A DNA stretch of 64,000 bases from Mortierella alpina (lineage: Eukaryota; Mortierellomycota; Mortierellomycetes; Mortierellales; Mortierellaceae): assembly GCA_029449245.1 (NCBI GenBank), contig JANATF010000008.1, positions 1,116,001 through 1,180,000 of the forward strand. The letters are read 5' to 3'. Position 1 is the stretch's first letter; the number at the start of each line of letters is the position of its first letter. The notes beneath the pieces were generated by a model, which saw nothing but the letters and a program-made list of their open reading frames with translations, searched no databases and was not told the origin of the DNA. Below, piece by piece: positions 10,928-25,438 of this stretch. A program made the translations under genes and the position numbers.

Positions 10928-10987
10928 TCCTCCTCTCCACTCCATACACCGCCTCGCCTCTTATCCTCAACTACATCAAACCACCCA

Positions 10988-12764
10988 ATGGCCGCCATGT
11001 CGATATCAACCACCGCCTCGCTATATAACCCTGAACCAGCTGTCAAATACGACTTGATTTCGCCTTCTCTGCGTTACCTTGCTTCCCCACAGTCTGCAGC
11101 TACCGGCACCAACGGCTCTCTTCGCAAAGCAGCTCTTCAGCAACGTCTTCACATGGGTTCTTCACACCGCGCTGTTCTTCCACACTCCCCACGTCCCCAT
11201 CAGCACCCGTTTCTTCACCAGATCCAGCACTCCCACAAGAAGACACACTCAACCCACGCAGCCCAACTCGCAGGCAGGCTGGAGGACATCATGTCCAACC
11301 CTCTGCTGATCGAACCACTGAAGAAGGATGTGGCGGCAGTCTCCTGTCAGTCCTACGTGTACACCGCACCCTGCGAGCACCATCCTTCCAAAGGCAGGAC
11401 CGACTATCTCGTCAACGACATGTTCCCCAAACTCACAGTAAGTCACTTCGCTACGTTTGCCTCTCTTTTCTTTTCATCCGTCAGGCACCTTTAAACAGTC
11501 CTTTCGACTCAGTAAGGGTGTATATTTTGCGGGGAAGACCGTTCTGAGGAACGTGAAAGGCCTGGTGGCGTGCGATGGTGCTTCCTTGGGGATAGAGTTT
11601 TTTTTGTTTATCGGACGATAGTCAATTTCTCGTGTGGTGCGGAAGAGTCACTCAGACACATGTATCGATAGGGTGCATCTGTTGACTTTAAGGGGTTTCG
11701 CAACCCTAATGTGTACACTTGCACGCGTCCATTTCTCGCGCACAAGCCAACCCCGAAGACAGGGTCCTTTTTTTTGGTGCGCATGTTGTGACAGTGTCAC
11801 TGGAGGACTCGTTGCTAACTCACAGTCTTTATCATCTCCACAGCATGACCTATCGACGATCGAGTTTGGCATCCGTATTGCGGATTTCATGCCGCTCGCC
11901 TTCAAGACGGTCCCGGTTGCGGGTCTTGCCGAGAGAGAGCTTCATCTCCTGCATGGCCTCCGCGACCTTCCCAACGTCATCCAGCTGCAAGACTCGTTTG
12001 TCAACGACACTGGTGACACAGTGCTGGTCCTGCCCATGCTCAAGAAATTTGACTGCCACGCCGTCAACAATACCCTCTGCTCTGTTCGTGAGACCGTCAA
12101 GCAGATCCTCACCGGCCTGGCAGCAGTCCACGCAAGAGACATTGTGCACCTCGATATCAATCCATCCAACCTCATGGTCACCCATTCCAAGAAGGATGTG
12201 GTCATCATTGACTTTGGACTGTCCATGACCATCGACCGTGCCTGTAAGGATACCAAGTCTCAGGTCCCGGCCTGTGGAACGACGGGCTACATTGCTCCAG
12301 AGGTGTTGAACCCTCTTGCCTATGAGACCCAGGACCCCACTCTGGCGGATCTCTACTCTCTCGGTGTCATCCTCGGTCAGATGCTCGAGCCGTACATCCC
12401 TGACTGCGATCTTCACTACTTTGGATCCAAGTATCTTGCTGTTGAGAACACGAACCAGACACTAGTATGTCTGAGAGAGTTCATCGCGCAGGGTGCGTGC
12501 TATCCTCGGATCTTGGTCCAAGCGGCCGATCTTCTCCGGTGTATGTTGGAGGAGAACCCAAAGGACCGCAAGTCCGCGCAAGAGCTGCTCGATACGCATC
12601 CTTTCCTTCTCGGACCTTGTTCCTCCGAGCCCTCCTCGTCTGCAGACGCGCTGGCTGTGTCGACGCTAAAGCTGTGCGACTGGCTCTGCCGTGTGCAGGA
12701 GATCAAGTACCAGAAATACCTTTTGCAGGAGCAGAAGGGCTGCGAGATTTATCGCTACCGATAA
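10988..12764 (+). CDS. CDC7-like protein kinase relative, probable pseudokinase (456 aa)
   Basis: Two exons, 10988-11437 and 11844-12764, in frame. Residues 1-150 are Ser/His/Pro-rich and not kinase-like. The kinase fold follows: candidate VAIK-type Lys in AFKTV (~171), alpha-C Glu in AERELHLL, an LVLPML hinge, catalytic loop HLDINPSNLM (~252-261), DFGLS (~273), GTTGYIAPEV, and the F-helix Asp in TLADLYSLGVILGQM. Layout and the GTxGYxAPEV form resemble the CDC7 branch. Three departures stand out: no glycine-rich loop is visible before AFKTV, HRD is HLD, and the catalytic-loop Lys (HRDxKxxN) is Asn. The Mg-binding Asn and DFG are kept. Weakened or absent phosphotransfer is inferred, with a scaffolding role possible. 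TATA box and uORF lie upstream. Confidence 0.75.
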
Positions 12765-13605
12765 ATTCTGGCATTCCATCCTTCCTTCTGCCTCTCTCTC
12801 TCTCTTTCTCTCTCTCACACACACACTGTCCTATTTCCTCATTGTATATCATCCATCAACCACCACCTGTATTTTAGTGTTTGTACATCCTGTCATATTT
12901 AGAACGATATCCTCTCTGCTCAAGAGATCCCAATATAATCCCATGCCAGTTGCCTCAAAGTGTTCACCTGGGTAAAGTAGGGTATCGACGCTGTCTTCGT
13001 CCTCGCGCCTTTCAGAGGACTCGTCATGGGGACTGGAGGAAGTGAGGATGTCGATGTGAAGAAGGAGAGGGTGGATGCGCAACCACCCGTCTATGAATCC
13101 AAGTAAGCTGTCTGTGCTCGCACCAGGATTTCGAAACACCGCACCTCCGGGGCAGCCAGCAGATTATTGCGGACAACACTGGTGGGCGGCACTGTCCTTT
13201 TGCTCTTTTCCAGAGTGTTCTTCGTTATGAAAACCGTTCGTGGTTCGCGATTTGTATCAAAGCAGTCGAGCGAGGAGGGGAAGAACTGAGCTTAGTTGCC
13301 GCGACCCCATAGTAGCGTACATCTACTGTCTGGCTCTCACAGCACAAGTGATAGGCCAGCGAGGCGCGCTTCAAAGGAAATGAACGAGAAACCATCACTC
13401 ATCAACAGTATGCTATAGGGCAACTCTATCTTATCGAAACGACGATGGAGAAAGTCCGCACTGGGAAGACAGCAAGCACCAGGGACAAGGCCAAGGTCTG
13501 TTTACGTCACATAGTCAAAGGATCTCGCTTTCCTCCATTTTCTTCGCGATTTGAATCTGCACATTTCTCTTCATCTTTGAATGCCTCCTTGTGATCTTTA
13601 CCACG
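12765..13605. other. Intergenic region between kinase-like gene and exportin-7
   Basis: No gene supported. A (CT)n then (CA)n simple repeat lies at about 12792-12828 in the 3' flank of the kinase-like gene. The rest is unremarkable promoter-type sequence for exportin-7, without a clear TATA box. Confidence 0.5.
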
Positions 13606-16600
13606 ATGGACGCGTCGCTTGATTTGCAGACGCTCGAGCAGTACTGCGAGACTCTGTACAACCCACCCAGCCCTTCCAGCCGCGCTCAGGCAGAGAGTCT
13701 GCTTAACTACCACTGTCCCCCGTTCAGCAGCACGTATGGCTCTGGCACTGGACATGCAGAGACCGAAGGACACAGCCCTAATGTCCATTCTCCCATCGAC
13801 TCTGCACTCCTGTGCCGCCGGCTGCTTGAGAGCTCCAAAAACCTTTACGCATTGATGTATGTTCGCGCCAATCCAACAGCATGATCAATTGCGCGGATCC
13901 TCCAACGTTGATTCTGACTGGGATAGCCATCTGCATCCGCTTTTTTAGGTTTGCAACGTCGCGTCTAAAGTCACTCGTCGAGGATCACTTCACAAACTTT
14001 GCCCAAGCTGAACAGCATGGACTTCGTAGGTATTCTCTGCCTTGGTCTGCGTGAGTGAGTCCACAGAGAAAAATAACCTGTCCTTACCATGACATCCACA
14101 ATCTCACCTGGAAAACCAATAGGTTCCTTTGTGCTGCAGTACATATACCAGAATCCCGATCTACCGCCTTATATCTTTGCAGCCCAGGCGCAGTTGTTTG
14201 CCATTATCACAAAACTCGGGTGGACTGAAAATGCAGAGTTTCGGCATTTGCTAGATCACATCCAGGTGTTTTTTCAGGTGAGTACAAGGTGTATTTTGGA
14301 CATCTTTCAGGCACTCATCTGCCCACAGCATCAAACTTGCTAACGATACTTCGTCTTTGTACTTTTGATACATTAGCATGCAGCGGATCACCGTATCCTA
14401 GGCATTCGAGTGCTGGAATCAGTGACTGTGGAGATGAACATACCAGGGACAAGGAATATCGTAAAGCATCGCAAATCAGCCATTGGCTTCAGAGATGGAC
14501 AACTGCTGCCCATTTTTCAAGCTGCGTTAAGCATGCTCTCGTCAGTACTTCAGAGCGGACTCTCAGGTAATAGCAACAATTCACTTATAATACAGGAAGC
14601 AAATAGTTGCAGGCGAAGTGTCTTATGAAACCGTCTTCTCTCTCGACAACAAATCCACTGATATAGATGGTGTGTCCAACAAGCTAAAGCAATCAATCCT
14701 GTTGTTGATGAAGGCCTGCCTGTCCTTCGACTTTATCGGGACGTCATATGAAGAGTCATCGGACGATCTAGGATGTATCCAGGCACCCACAACCTGGAGG
14801 GCAGTTTTTGAAGCATCGGACTACTTGACTGTGCTTTGGGAGTGCTGGAAATCGTGCTCCAGCCCAGTGTCGGTTGTGGCCATGGAGTGTCTCTCACAGG
14901 CGGCATCAATCCGGCGATCAATCTTTTCATCAGGAGAAGCTCGGAACATCTACATCTCTCATTTCATGCGAGAGATTGCGTTGACGCTTAGCACAACCGC
15001 GGGGCAAACGAAGCTGCAGGACGTGGGCAACTTTCACGAGTTTTGTCGAATGCTCTCCAGGTTCAAAAGCACGTTCCAGATTGCAGAGATCGGGTCGGAC
15101 AAGGAGTCGAAACAATGGTTCACCGCGATTGGCGAATTTTCAGAGCAAGGATTCCATTCATGGAAGGTATGAACAGTGCTTTAGTGCTTCCCGCGTCATG
15201 GTATCTATTGAGATATACCGCGCAATGTGTAACCATTTCGTCCGTCTCCTCTGTTTCCGATTCTGCTGATAGTGGTCTCCAAACAGCGTTCCTTATTTGC
15301 TTACGTTTTGGAACAAGGCAGTGTCCTCTCTAAGTTCAGCTCCGCAGGAGACGGAGTTGCTGATAGAGGCAATCACTGTGAGTCTGACCAAAGCGTACTT
15401 GAAGTCGCGTCTGGAGTGTGTGCATGCAGTTATGGATGGTGAAGTCGACGGTGGGTGCTTGCTATTGTCATGCTAAACGCCTTTTATATCCACCTCTGGA
15501 ATTGTTGGCTGACATGAACCTGGTTGACCTTACTAGATCCTCTCGAGTCGGAGGAAATGTTGATGTTATCATTGGAAGCGTTCGCCAACATCGCGCGCAC
15601 AAAGTACATAGAGTCAGGAAGACTCATCGTAACTGAATTTCAGAGTCTTTTGTTAAAGTATCGAGAGATGATCCAGAGAGCATCGGCTCTTGCTGGTGCG
15701 ATCTCCCTGCCCATTGGAGCAACGGACGTCAAGGAGAGTCTCCTCGTACTGGAGATGCAGTTGACATGGCTGGTGCACATTATGGCTGCCTGCATCGGAG
15801 CACGAGTGGTAATGACAAAGTCTCACAGTTGCTGTAGTCATGGTTGGGAAGTAAGATGATTTGGCATTTTCTGTCACTAACAAAAGATTGGTATTACCCT
15901 ATAGATGTATCAAAGTACTTCAGATGAGGATCAAATGGATGGCGAATTCGCCTGTGAGGTATTGGGGTTCATTCAGCAGCTTCAGGTCTGGACGGCGCAA
16001 AGACCGGCTTATCTTGCATCGGCAGACGCCCATCTTCACGTTCAATCCGCCATCATTCATTTCTATACCCAGTTCCGAAGCACATACATCGGCGAGGACT
16101 CTGCCAAAGCAGTAAAAGTGTACACTCAGCTGTCAGCACGATGGGCAGTAAACGCGCCAAATCAGATGTTGGATATCATTTTGAACTCCTCCTTGAGCAA
16201 CCTCCGATCCAGTGGCAACCCAGAATGGAGGAAGCAGGAAGATCAGCTCGTACTCCGGACTCTTAGATTATTCACCAATCTAGCCTCAGGGTAAGCGACA
16301 AGCAGGCACAGTATTCAACGCGTTGTGCAACAGGATCATGACATTAATACTATGCCTCAATATTGAATAGGTACAGCTCTGTTAATTACATTCGCAAGCT
16401 GGACACCACCAAGGCGCTCCTAAGGAACCATAACTCGAGCGAGTTTCGGTTTTTAGACCCAACATGGAAAAGCTCCGATACTGCCGTGAGGAAATGCAGG
16501 ACCATATACTACACCATGCTCTCTCGAATCCTGTTTGCTGAGGACAATATCGACTCTCAATTCTGGAGGTTCGTTAAGCCATGGGAAGAAACGTTAGATC

Positions 16601-18477
16601 GAGTGTCTCTGGCATTTGAGGGCAGCGGCTCGTTGGGAGAGGAGGATATTCAGGTATATCCTTTTCTTATATTGCTATCTCGCCAAAGAAAAAAGCCTTT
16701 GTTTATCCATGATCATGCACTAACGGAGGGTATATAATTCTCATATCTCAACTGGTGTATACAGCTCATCTTATTGGGTATTTTCAAGGACTTGCGAGGA
16801 TTTGTGAGCAGCATCAGTAACAGGAGGCAGTTCAACCTGTTCTACGAGTGGTTCTATCCCACCTACACGCCCATCGTTCTCCGAGCAATAGAGATATGGC
16901 CTCAGAAGGAGCTCAGCATAGCGCTGCTACGCTTCTGGCAAGAGTTTGCGACAAACAAGTGCAGCCGTGTGACTTTTGAGAGCAGCAGCCCTAACGGCAT
17001 TCTACTATTCAGAGAGACCAGGTAATATCAAGAGAACGACACTGATGCGCTCTCACCCTGTTGAGTATCGATTCTAACACTAGAAACGCCTCGTTTTATG
17101 AACAAACATTAGCAATATCCTATATACGTATGGCGGAAACTTACTGAAGCGCCCTGCAGCGAACGAAAGCACCCGCTGGAGCGAAAAGTAGGTTGTGATA
17201 TGACTCTGCTGACCACTCGTAGGTCGCATACAACTTGATGGCGCATCATACTGATCACTCTCTCATCACGTCTGCTTCTATAGATACAAAGGAATCATGC
17301 TGTATTTTAATATCCTCTCGGTCTCGCTTTCAGGAAAGTATGCCAACTTTGGGGTGTTTAAACTCTATGGCGACAAGGCTCTTGAGCGAGTCCTGGACAT
17401 TTTTTTCCAGTTGCTCCTCGCCATCCCTATGAGCGATATGATTGTAAGTCCACCAAACCAGTCCTTGTATATACTTTGTCCTGTTGTTTTGCCATCGATC
17501 CAGGACATGGTGTGCTCAAAATCGCCTCTCTATCTAGTCTTTCCCGAAACTAGCGCCAGCCTATTTCAGTCTTATCGATGTGTTCGCGACCGACCATATG
17601 ACAGGACTGCCCTCAATGCCTCCTCCAGTGCTGGCCTACCTCTTGCGATCCTTGGGAGCGGCCATACCCATGCAGACACTGGATGCAACCTCTTGTACGA
17701 TGGCCTGCTCGGCGATCGACAAGATTTGCACCTTTGTGCTCAATTGGCTCATCAAGCACAAGATCCGGAAAGCGGATGATGGCTCTGGGGATGAGATGTC
17801 CAACTGCATTCAAGAAGACGATGGAAATTCCCGCCCTGCGTCGGGACTTTACTCGTCGCTTGGAGGGTTTGGCCCAAGAGCCGGTGCGGTAGACCTGGCA
17901 GGGGGTGCCAACAACAACAACAGCAGCAGCGGCGGCGGCGGTCTGAGCTCTAGGCGTCGACAGGATCAGCACCAGGATGGAAACCTGCACTGGTTGGTGG
18001 AGTATGTGCTGTCGAACAAGGACATCCTCAACTACCTCTTTTCGGCACTCTTTCAAGTCATAGCGTTCGAGAACCGTAGCAACCATTGGAGTCTGAGCCG
18101 TCCGCTGCTTGGATTGATCCTCTTGAACCGAGAGTTTTTCCTCGAGTACACCAGGGTCTTTGTTCAGGCGCAATTGCCCGATCGACAGGAACCACTCCAG
18201 AAGGCCATTGACGGGGTAAGTTGCGTGGCTTCATATGCACTGCAGAGCTTTCAAAGCCAGGTCAGTTTATCACGTCGTTGCCATTGAACACTTAGCCTTG
18301 CGTCTCATTATCTTTTGTTGCTGTTGTTGCCGTTGTTAGCTCATGGAGGGGATTGAGGACAACCTCACGACGGTCAACCGAGATCGTTTTACAACCAATG
18401 CCACGGCATTAAGACGCGAGTGCTCTCAGATGACACTCATGGCCATCAATTTGGATAGCATAGAATCCATGCTATAG
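13606..18477 (+). CDS. XPO7: Exportin-7 (XPO7/RanBP16), nuclear transport receptor (1217 aa)
   Basis: Fourteen exons: 13606-13856, 13949-14025, 14123-14277, 14377-14566, 14613-15166, 15273-15450, 15537-15808, 15905-16290, 16371-16653, 16765-17021, 17113-17187, 17284-17443, 17538-18215, 18340-18477; the sum is divisible by three. It follows animal XPO7 end to end: LENxCxxLY-like start (LEQYCETLYNPP), ITKLGW, LSFDFIGTSYEESSDDL, FHEFCRMLSRFKS, ESxEEML, DQMDGEFACEVL, SSPNGILLFRET, YANFGVFKLYGD, FPKLAPAYFSLIDVFATDHM, WSLSRPLLGLILLNREFF and LMEGIEDNLTTVNRDRFT. The family is an importin-beta-type HEAT superhelix exporting and importing cargo with Ran. An Asn/Ser/Gly-rich insertion (coding 17880-17960) lengthens it over the ~1090-residue animal protein. 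Intron 4 is only 46 bp. Exon 13 starts at 17538, chosen by homology. Budding yeasts lack this gene. Confidence 0.93.
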
Positions 18478-18609
18478 AAAACATAAAGCACATAACATTG
18501 ACGAAAAGAAAAGTATGGAGCAGCTGATTGATTTATTGATCTTGCAACAAACTTCCACAGCGCGGTCCGCATCAACCCACAAGGAGTGGTGCTGGAGGAC
18601 GACGACAGT

Positions 18610-20977
<2,368 letters not shown>

Positions 20978-22631
20978 ATGCTCAAAAACTCTACTTGGAG
21001 TAAGTTGTACAGTTCACTTTCTTGCGGTACAGTAAACATCTGATCAGTTCCCCGTCTTTGTGTCCTTTGTGTTTACTTTCTATTATCGCAAACCGTAGAC
21101 CTCGGGGAGACCAATCTGGCCGAGTTCGGAAGTGCTCTTGAGAAGGAGCATCGTAAAGAAGAAGGCGCGCTCGAAAAGGCATGGGCAAAGGACACGGGGG
21201 TGGGATCAGAGGCTGGCCTTTGGGTGTGGCGCATCGAGCAATTCCAGGTCGTGCCAGTTGCCAAGAAGGACTATGGCCGATTTTACAGCGGCGACAGCTA
21301 TGTTATCCTCAAGGTAAGCGCATGCACATCTAATCAAACAACTGTAAACAAAAACGACGTGCTAGGCTCGCGATGTTGACCTAGACTATGGGGTCACTCT
21401 CGTATTTCAACAGACATCCCAGAAAAAGGGTTCTGAGGCCCTCCTGCACGATATCCACTTCTGGCTGGGGAAGGAGACCACCCAGGACGAAGCTGGAACG
21501 GCTGCTTACAAGACAGTTGAGTTGGATGACTGTAAAAAAACAAGCACATACGAGCGCGCTCGATACATATGTACCCTTCGTTGCCACTTAAAAACCAACA
21601 TCATTCTTGTTTATATACAACCCCTGAATCCTGATAGACCTGGATGGCAGACCCATCCAACATCGCGAGGTTCAAGGACACGAGTCCAAGCAGTTGCTTT
21701 CGTACTTTGCCACCTTCTCAACGCACGCTGGAGGCGTAAAATCTGGGTTCCATCATTGGTCCGAACCTGAGTACGTCTCTCGTCTGTTGATGGTCAAGGC
21801 TGCGCCGCACAATGGTGGCCACAAATCATCCGTCGTGGTCCGCGAGGTGCCTAAGTCCATGATCAACAGCGGCGATGTCTTCATTCTCGACACTGGAAGC
21901 GTTCTTTACCAGTGGAATGGTAAAGAAAGCTCTGGTATCGAACGTGTCAAGGCCGCTGAATATGCACATGGTCTTGAATCAGACCGCGCTGGAGCCGTCA
22001 GTGTTGAGACATTTGGTAAAGTGTGTTTGCCTTGACTGGACCAGTTGGACAAAAGTGGGCTGAAGTGCGGCCCCAGCTACTGCGCCTTGAACGGCCTATT
22101 GACATTTCATTCATCAACCTCTTTGTAGATGAGGGCGATCGGGACCAGAGGATCTTTTGGTCTGCTCTCGGTGGCGAGGTAGAGGTCAAGCCTGCGGATG
22201 CTGTTCAAGACGAGCCTGAATACGTTAAGAAGCTATTCTGGCAAGCAACCCTCGATTTTTTTCTGCTCTGATCAGGTTTTTTTTTTTCAACAGCACACTG
22301 GTTTTCCATCATCCAGCGTCACCTAATCAAACTCCTTTCATCAACCGATAGCCTGAGCAATGCCAGTGGCAAGCTCGAATTCACGAAGGAGGGATCGGGT
22401 CCCGAGGTGACAAGGGAATTGCTGAATTCCAACGATGTCTTTATTCTGGATGTGCAGCACGAAGTCTTTGTCTGGGTTGGATCAGGAGCAAATGCTGAGG
22501 AGCACAAGAACGGCCTCCACTACGCACAAGAGTACTTGAAGCAGGAGGGCCTTTCGGACCACACCCCAATCTCCAAGGTGTTTGAAGAGGGCGACCATAC
22601 GATGTTTGACAATGCTATGGACCGCTTCTAA
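20978..22631 (+). CDS. Severin/gelsolin-type actin-filament severing and capping protein (374 aa)
   Basis: Six exons: 20978-20999, 21099-21313, 21414-21531, 21638-22015, 22129-22240, 22352-22631, in frame. Three gelsolin repeats as in Dictyostelium severin and Physarum fragmin: repeat 1 with [48 protein letters not shown] and KTVELDDYLDG; repeat 2 with [17 protein letters not shown] and [20 protein letters not shown]; repeat 3 with [21 protein letters not shown] and THISKVFE-like ([11 protein letters not shown]). These modules bind actin and calcium to sever, cap and nucleate filaments. The Asp/Glu residues of the type II calcium sites ([14 protein letters not shown]) are present. Intron 5 needs a GC donor (CTG|GCAAGC), since GT donors lie beyond an in-frame stop. 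Length matches severin. Lacking in most yeasts. Confidence 0.92.
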
Positions 22632-22765
22632 GTTTCGCACAATACCGATACAAATTAAAAAACGAACCGTTATTTCACAGTGCCCGCCCGCACACACCCG
22701 AATTCCTCTTGCATCCCAACTTCATTTGTCATCCCTCAAGCTCCATTTCCAACAGTAGCTTCAAC

Positions 22766-23277
22766 ATGTCGACCGCGTCTCTCATCCAGGCCTTCTTCCC
22801 ATCTGCCGAGCAAAAGTTTGCAGTGGTGGGTGCCTCCTCCAACCGCGCAAAGTTTGGTAACAAAGTTCTTCGGTGGTATGCTTTTCAAAAAAAGACCCGC
22901 GCTGCCTTTAAAGTATTGAACACCATACGCAGCGCTTCTAACCACCCTCGCTATTGTATAGGTACATTGACCACGGATATACAGCAGTACCAGTGAATCC
23001 CAAGGAGGACACCATTGAATCCGTTGCCTGCGTCCGCTCCTTATCTGCCTTGCCTGGAACTCCGTCCGAGTACCATGTCTCGATCATCACTCCGCCCTCA
23101 GTCACACAGTCTGTCTTGGAGGAAGCCCACAAGAATGGCATCAAGCGAGTATGGCTTCAGCCCGACGTTGAATCCCCCGAAGCCTTAGCCTACGCCAAAA
23201 AGGTCGGCCTTCTGATCTTGGCAGGCGGACCTTGCGTGCTTGTAGACGGTATCGGTAGCAACCGCGCGAAACTGTAA
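22766..23277 (+). CDS. CoA-binding-domain Rossmann protein (141 aa)
   Basis: Two exons, 22766-22875 and 22962-23277. The product starts with a short amphipathic segment, then FAVVGASSNRAKFGNKVLRW (glycine-type nucleotide-binding loop), YIDHGYTAVPVNPK, VSIITPPSVTQSVLEEA, GIKRVWLQPDVESPEAL and GGPCVLVDG. This is the small CoA_binding_2 family (bacterial YccU/YneT-like, also in fungi), related to the CoA-binding half of succinyl-CoA synthetase. Function in fungi is unsettled; CoA or acyl-CoA sensing is inferred from the fold. It begins 134 bp after the severin-like stop on the same strand, leaving little promoter space. Confidence 0.85.
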
Positions 23278-23370
23278 AGTGCATATATACTATATATACT
23301 AGTCTATATAGAGTGATGCAGTAAACAGAAACCACCTTTATTCATCGATACGCCTTGCTACGAATGTTTT

Positions 23371-25438
23371 CTAGGCAATGGGCACGTCGGCTTCGCCGCT
23401 GACGAGCTTGAGAAGCTTGGTGAGGACGCCATCACTATCACGCAAGCCAGAGTGCATGTACTCGTTCGTCACCCACAAACGGATGCCTTGAATGCCTTGA
23501 GCCGTTCTCTCGGAGCACTCTCGATCGACGTACATGTCGTCATAGTACATGGCTGCTGCAACAGGCACCGTGTTTTTGGCGAGGACCTCGGTATTGTAGA
23601 GTTTGGGCCACGTGGTGCACTTGGCCAAAATGTCGGCACATTCCTTGAGAGGTTGAAGAGACGCGTAGTCATCCAGCATCCAGTCGTACATGTGTTCTCC
23701 TATATTGTATCAAAGGTAGAGCATGAGTCAATGGCGTCTTCGGTGTAACGAGATACATATGTGTATAAAGCTGCCAGATGACTGACCTGTGAAATAGATC
23801 TTCTTGCTCGCATCGTCCTCAAAGGCCTCGAATTCCTGCGCCGAGTATGCAAATGTGTTCTTGAACTCCCCGTTTAAAAGTCTGGATGCTGTCCAGTTGG
23901 ACGCGTTGCCAGGTCCGTCGCAATAGATGGACTCGTGCAAAACCGCATAGATAGGAGGGATCTGGTCTTGCGAAGCCATCTCGGCGAGGAACAGGGACGA
24001 CAGCTCCTCCTTGCCATTTAGGTTCACAAAGGCTTGAAGGCAGAGGGAGTGCACGCGATCCATGCCTCCTGACACGCCAAAGTTGAGACCTAGCTGTTGG
24101 AACTTGCGAGGGGTAAGGGTGCCACCGGTGGGAAGTGTAACCTTGTTTGTAGCGAGGTAACGCATGATCTTCTTGACGCGTTTGATGTCCATAGGGAATC
24201 GTTTATAGTAGCGCTCCGTGTGTTCAATCACGCTTTTGTAAGACTTGCGGTAGACGTTCTCGAGAGTGTCGACCATGGGTGGGATGCCTCCAGTGATGTA
24301 CGCTGCTGTGATAGACTCAGGGCTATAATAGCGAGAAAGTCGTGGATGCGATTGACGCTGTGAGAATCACGTACTATACAGCGAAGATTGACACCCTGTT
24401 GTTTTTGCTTTACACAAAGGCACCTACAACATTGAAAGATAAGTCGTGATACAGAAGCCGCCGTAACTTTGGCCCAAAAGGCTCCACTTCTTCTCCGCGC
24501 AGTTGGCTATTTGTAAATGAGGCCGCGTTAGCGTGGATCCTTTAGCTAGAGAAACATCACAAAAATAAACGTGGCTGCCTTACCCAGTAGCGTCTGTCTA
24601 ATGAGCTCCGAGTCGCGCACAATTGAGTCGGCGCGGAACTGCATGAAGTAGTCCGCCTGCTCTTGAGGCGTCTTGAACTGCGAGAGCGCTTGGACAGTGA
24701 TGGCCGTCGAGAGTCCAGTTCCGCGCTGATCCAGAAGCAAGACGTTGTATTTTTTGGCTGCAACCTTCACCCAGGCACTATCATCCAGCAGTGACATTTC
24801 CGAAGAACATGAAAGTGGAGGTAAGTCTCGCGAGCCTCCCAGCAGGTGTTGAGGTGTCGAGGGGTAACTTTTCGCCGAGAAATGTTTGCGAATTCTTACG
24901 AGTTGTAGGCTGGACCTTGGAATCCAGGACCACCTTGAAAAAAGATGATCCACGGTAGCTTGTCGGCATCAGACTGCCTCTCTATAGCAATGACCTATTG
25001 AGTGACCACGTAAAACGAGATCAGACATTGTAAGTCCATGTCAATGGTCCTTGGCGAAGCCTGTTGAGAGAGGAAAGAGGCTGTTCAACACCACAGAGCC
25101 GTTACCCGACGAGCGAAAACGACGATTGTTTCTTTGTTTGCAGAGTCGGTGTGCTTGAGTGGCAAGTCGAAGTAGTAATCCTGGGTCTTAAGTCCATTGG
25201 ACACAAAGCTCTCAACAGGGCCTGGACGAAGGAATCCGCCCTGTTTGATGTCTTCAGTAGTGGTCATTGCTGGCGATGAGATTGAGTAGAAGGACGAAGC
25301 TGATGACGCGGCAGGGGTGCAGAGGAGACGATGTCGCTTTTGCAGTACTGGTCTGGTTGGAATGCAGCGCAGGAGTGGCCGAATGGGAGATGAGTGAAGA
25401 GGAACGGAGAGACAGACGCGCGAAAGAAAGGAACGCAT
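23371..25438 (-). CDS. Proline iminopeptidase-like alpha/beta hydrolase, family S33 (521 aa)
   Basis: Six minus-strand exons: 25438-25106, 24994-24900, 24777-24584, 24506-24428, 24322-23787, 23699-23371, in frame. After a basic, Ser-rich N-terminal stretch come the S33 marks: WIIFFQGGPGFQ oxyanion segment, NVLLLDQRGTGLST, nucleophile elbow GQSYGGF, YITGGIPPM, and the late Asp (YYDDMYVD) and His (NEYMHSGLRD) completing the triad. The family removes N-terminal Pro from peptides. The first ~57 residues look like a mitochondrial presequence, and a second in-frame Met (MTTTEDIKQ, about residue 58) begins just before the conserved part, so two isoforms are possible. The exon 3 acceptor (24778) was chosen because it restores family spacing between GGPGF and W; a nearer AG inserts extra residues. 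Confidence 0.88.

Noticed and set aside
15167-15272. Open frame continuing past exon 5 of exportin-7
   Set aside because: Intronic: the GTATGA donor and the acceptor at 15272 restore the conserved WSPNSVPYLL segment.
23608-23616. CCACGTGG E-box-like palindrome
   Set aside because: Lies inside the coding exon of the iminopeptidase; coding constraint explains it adequately.
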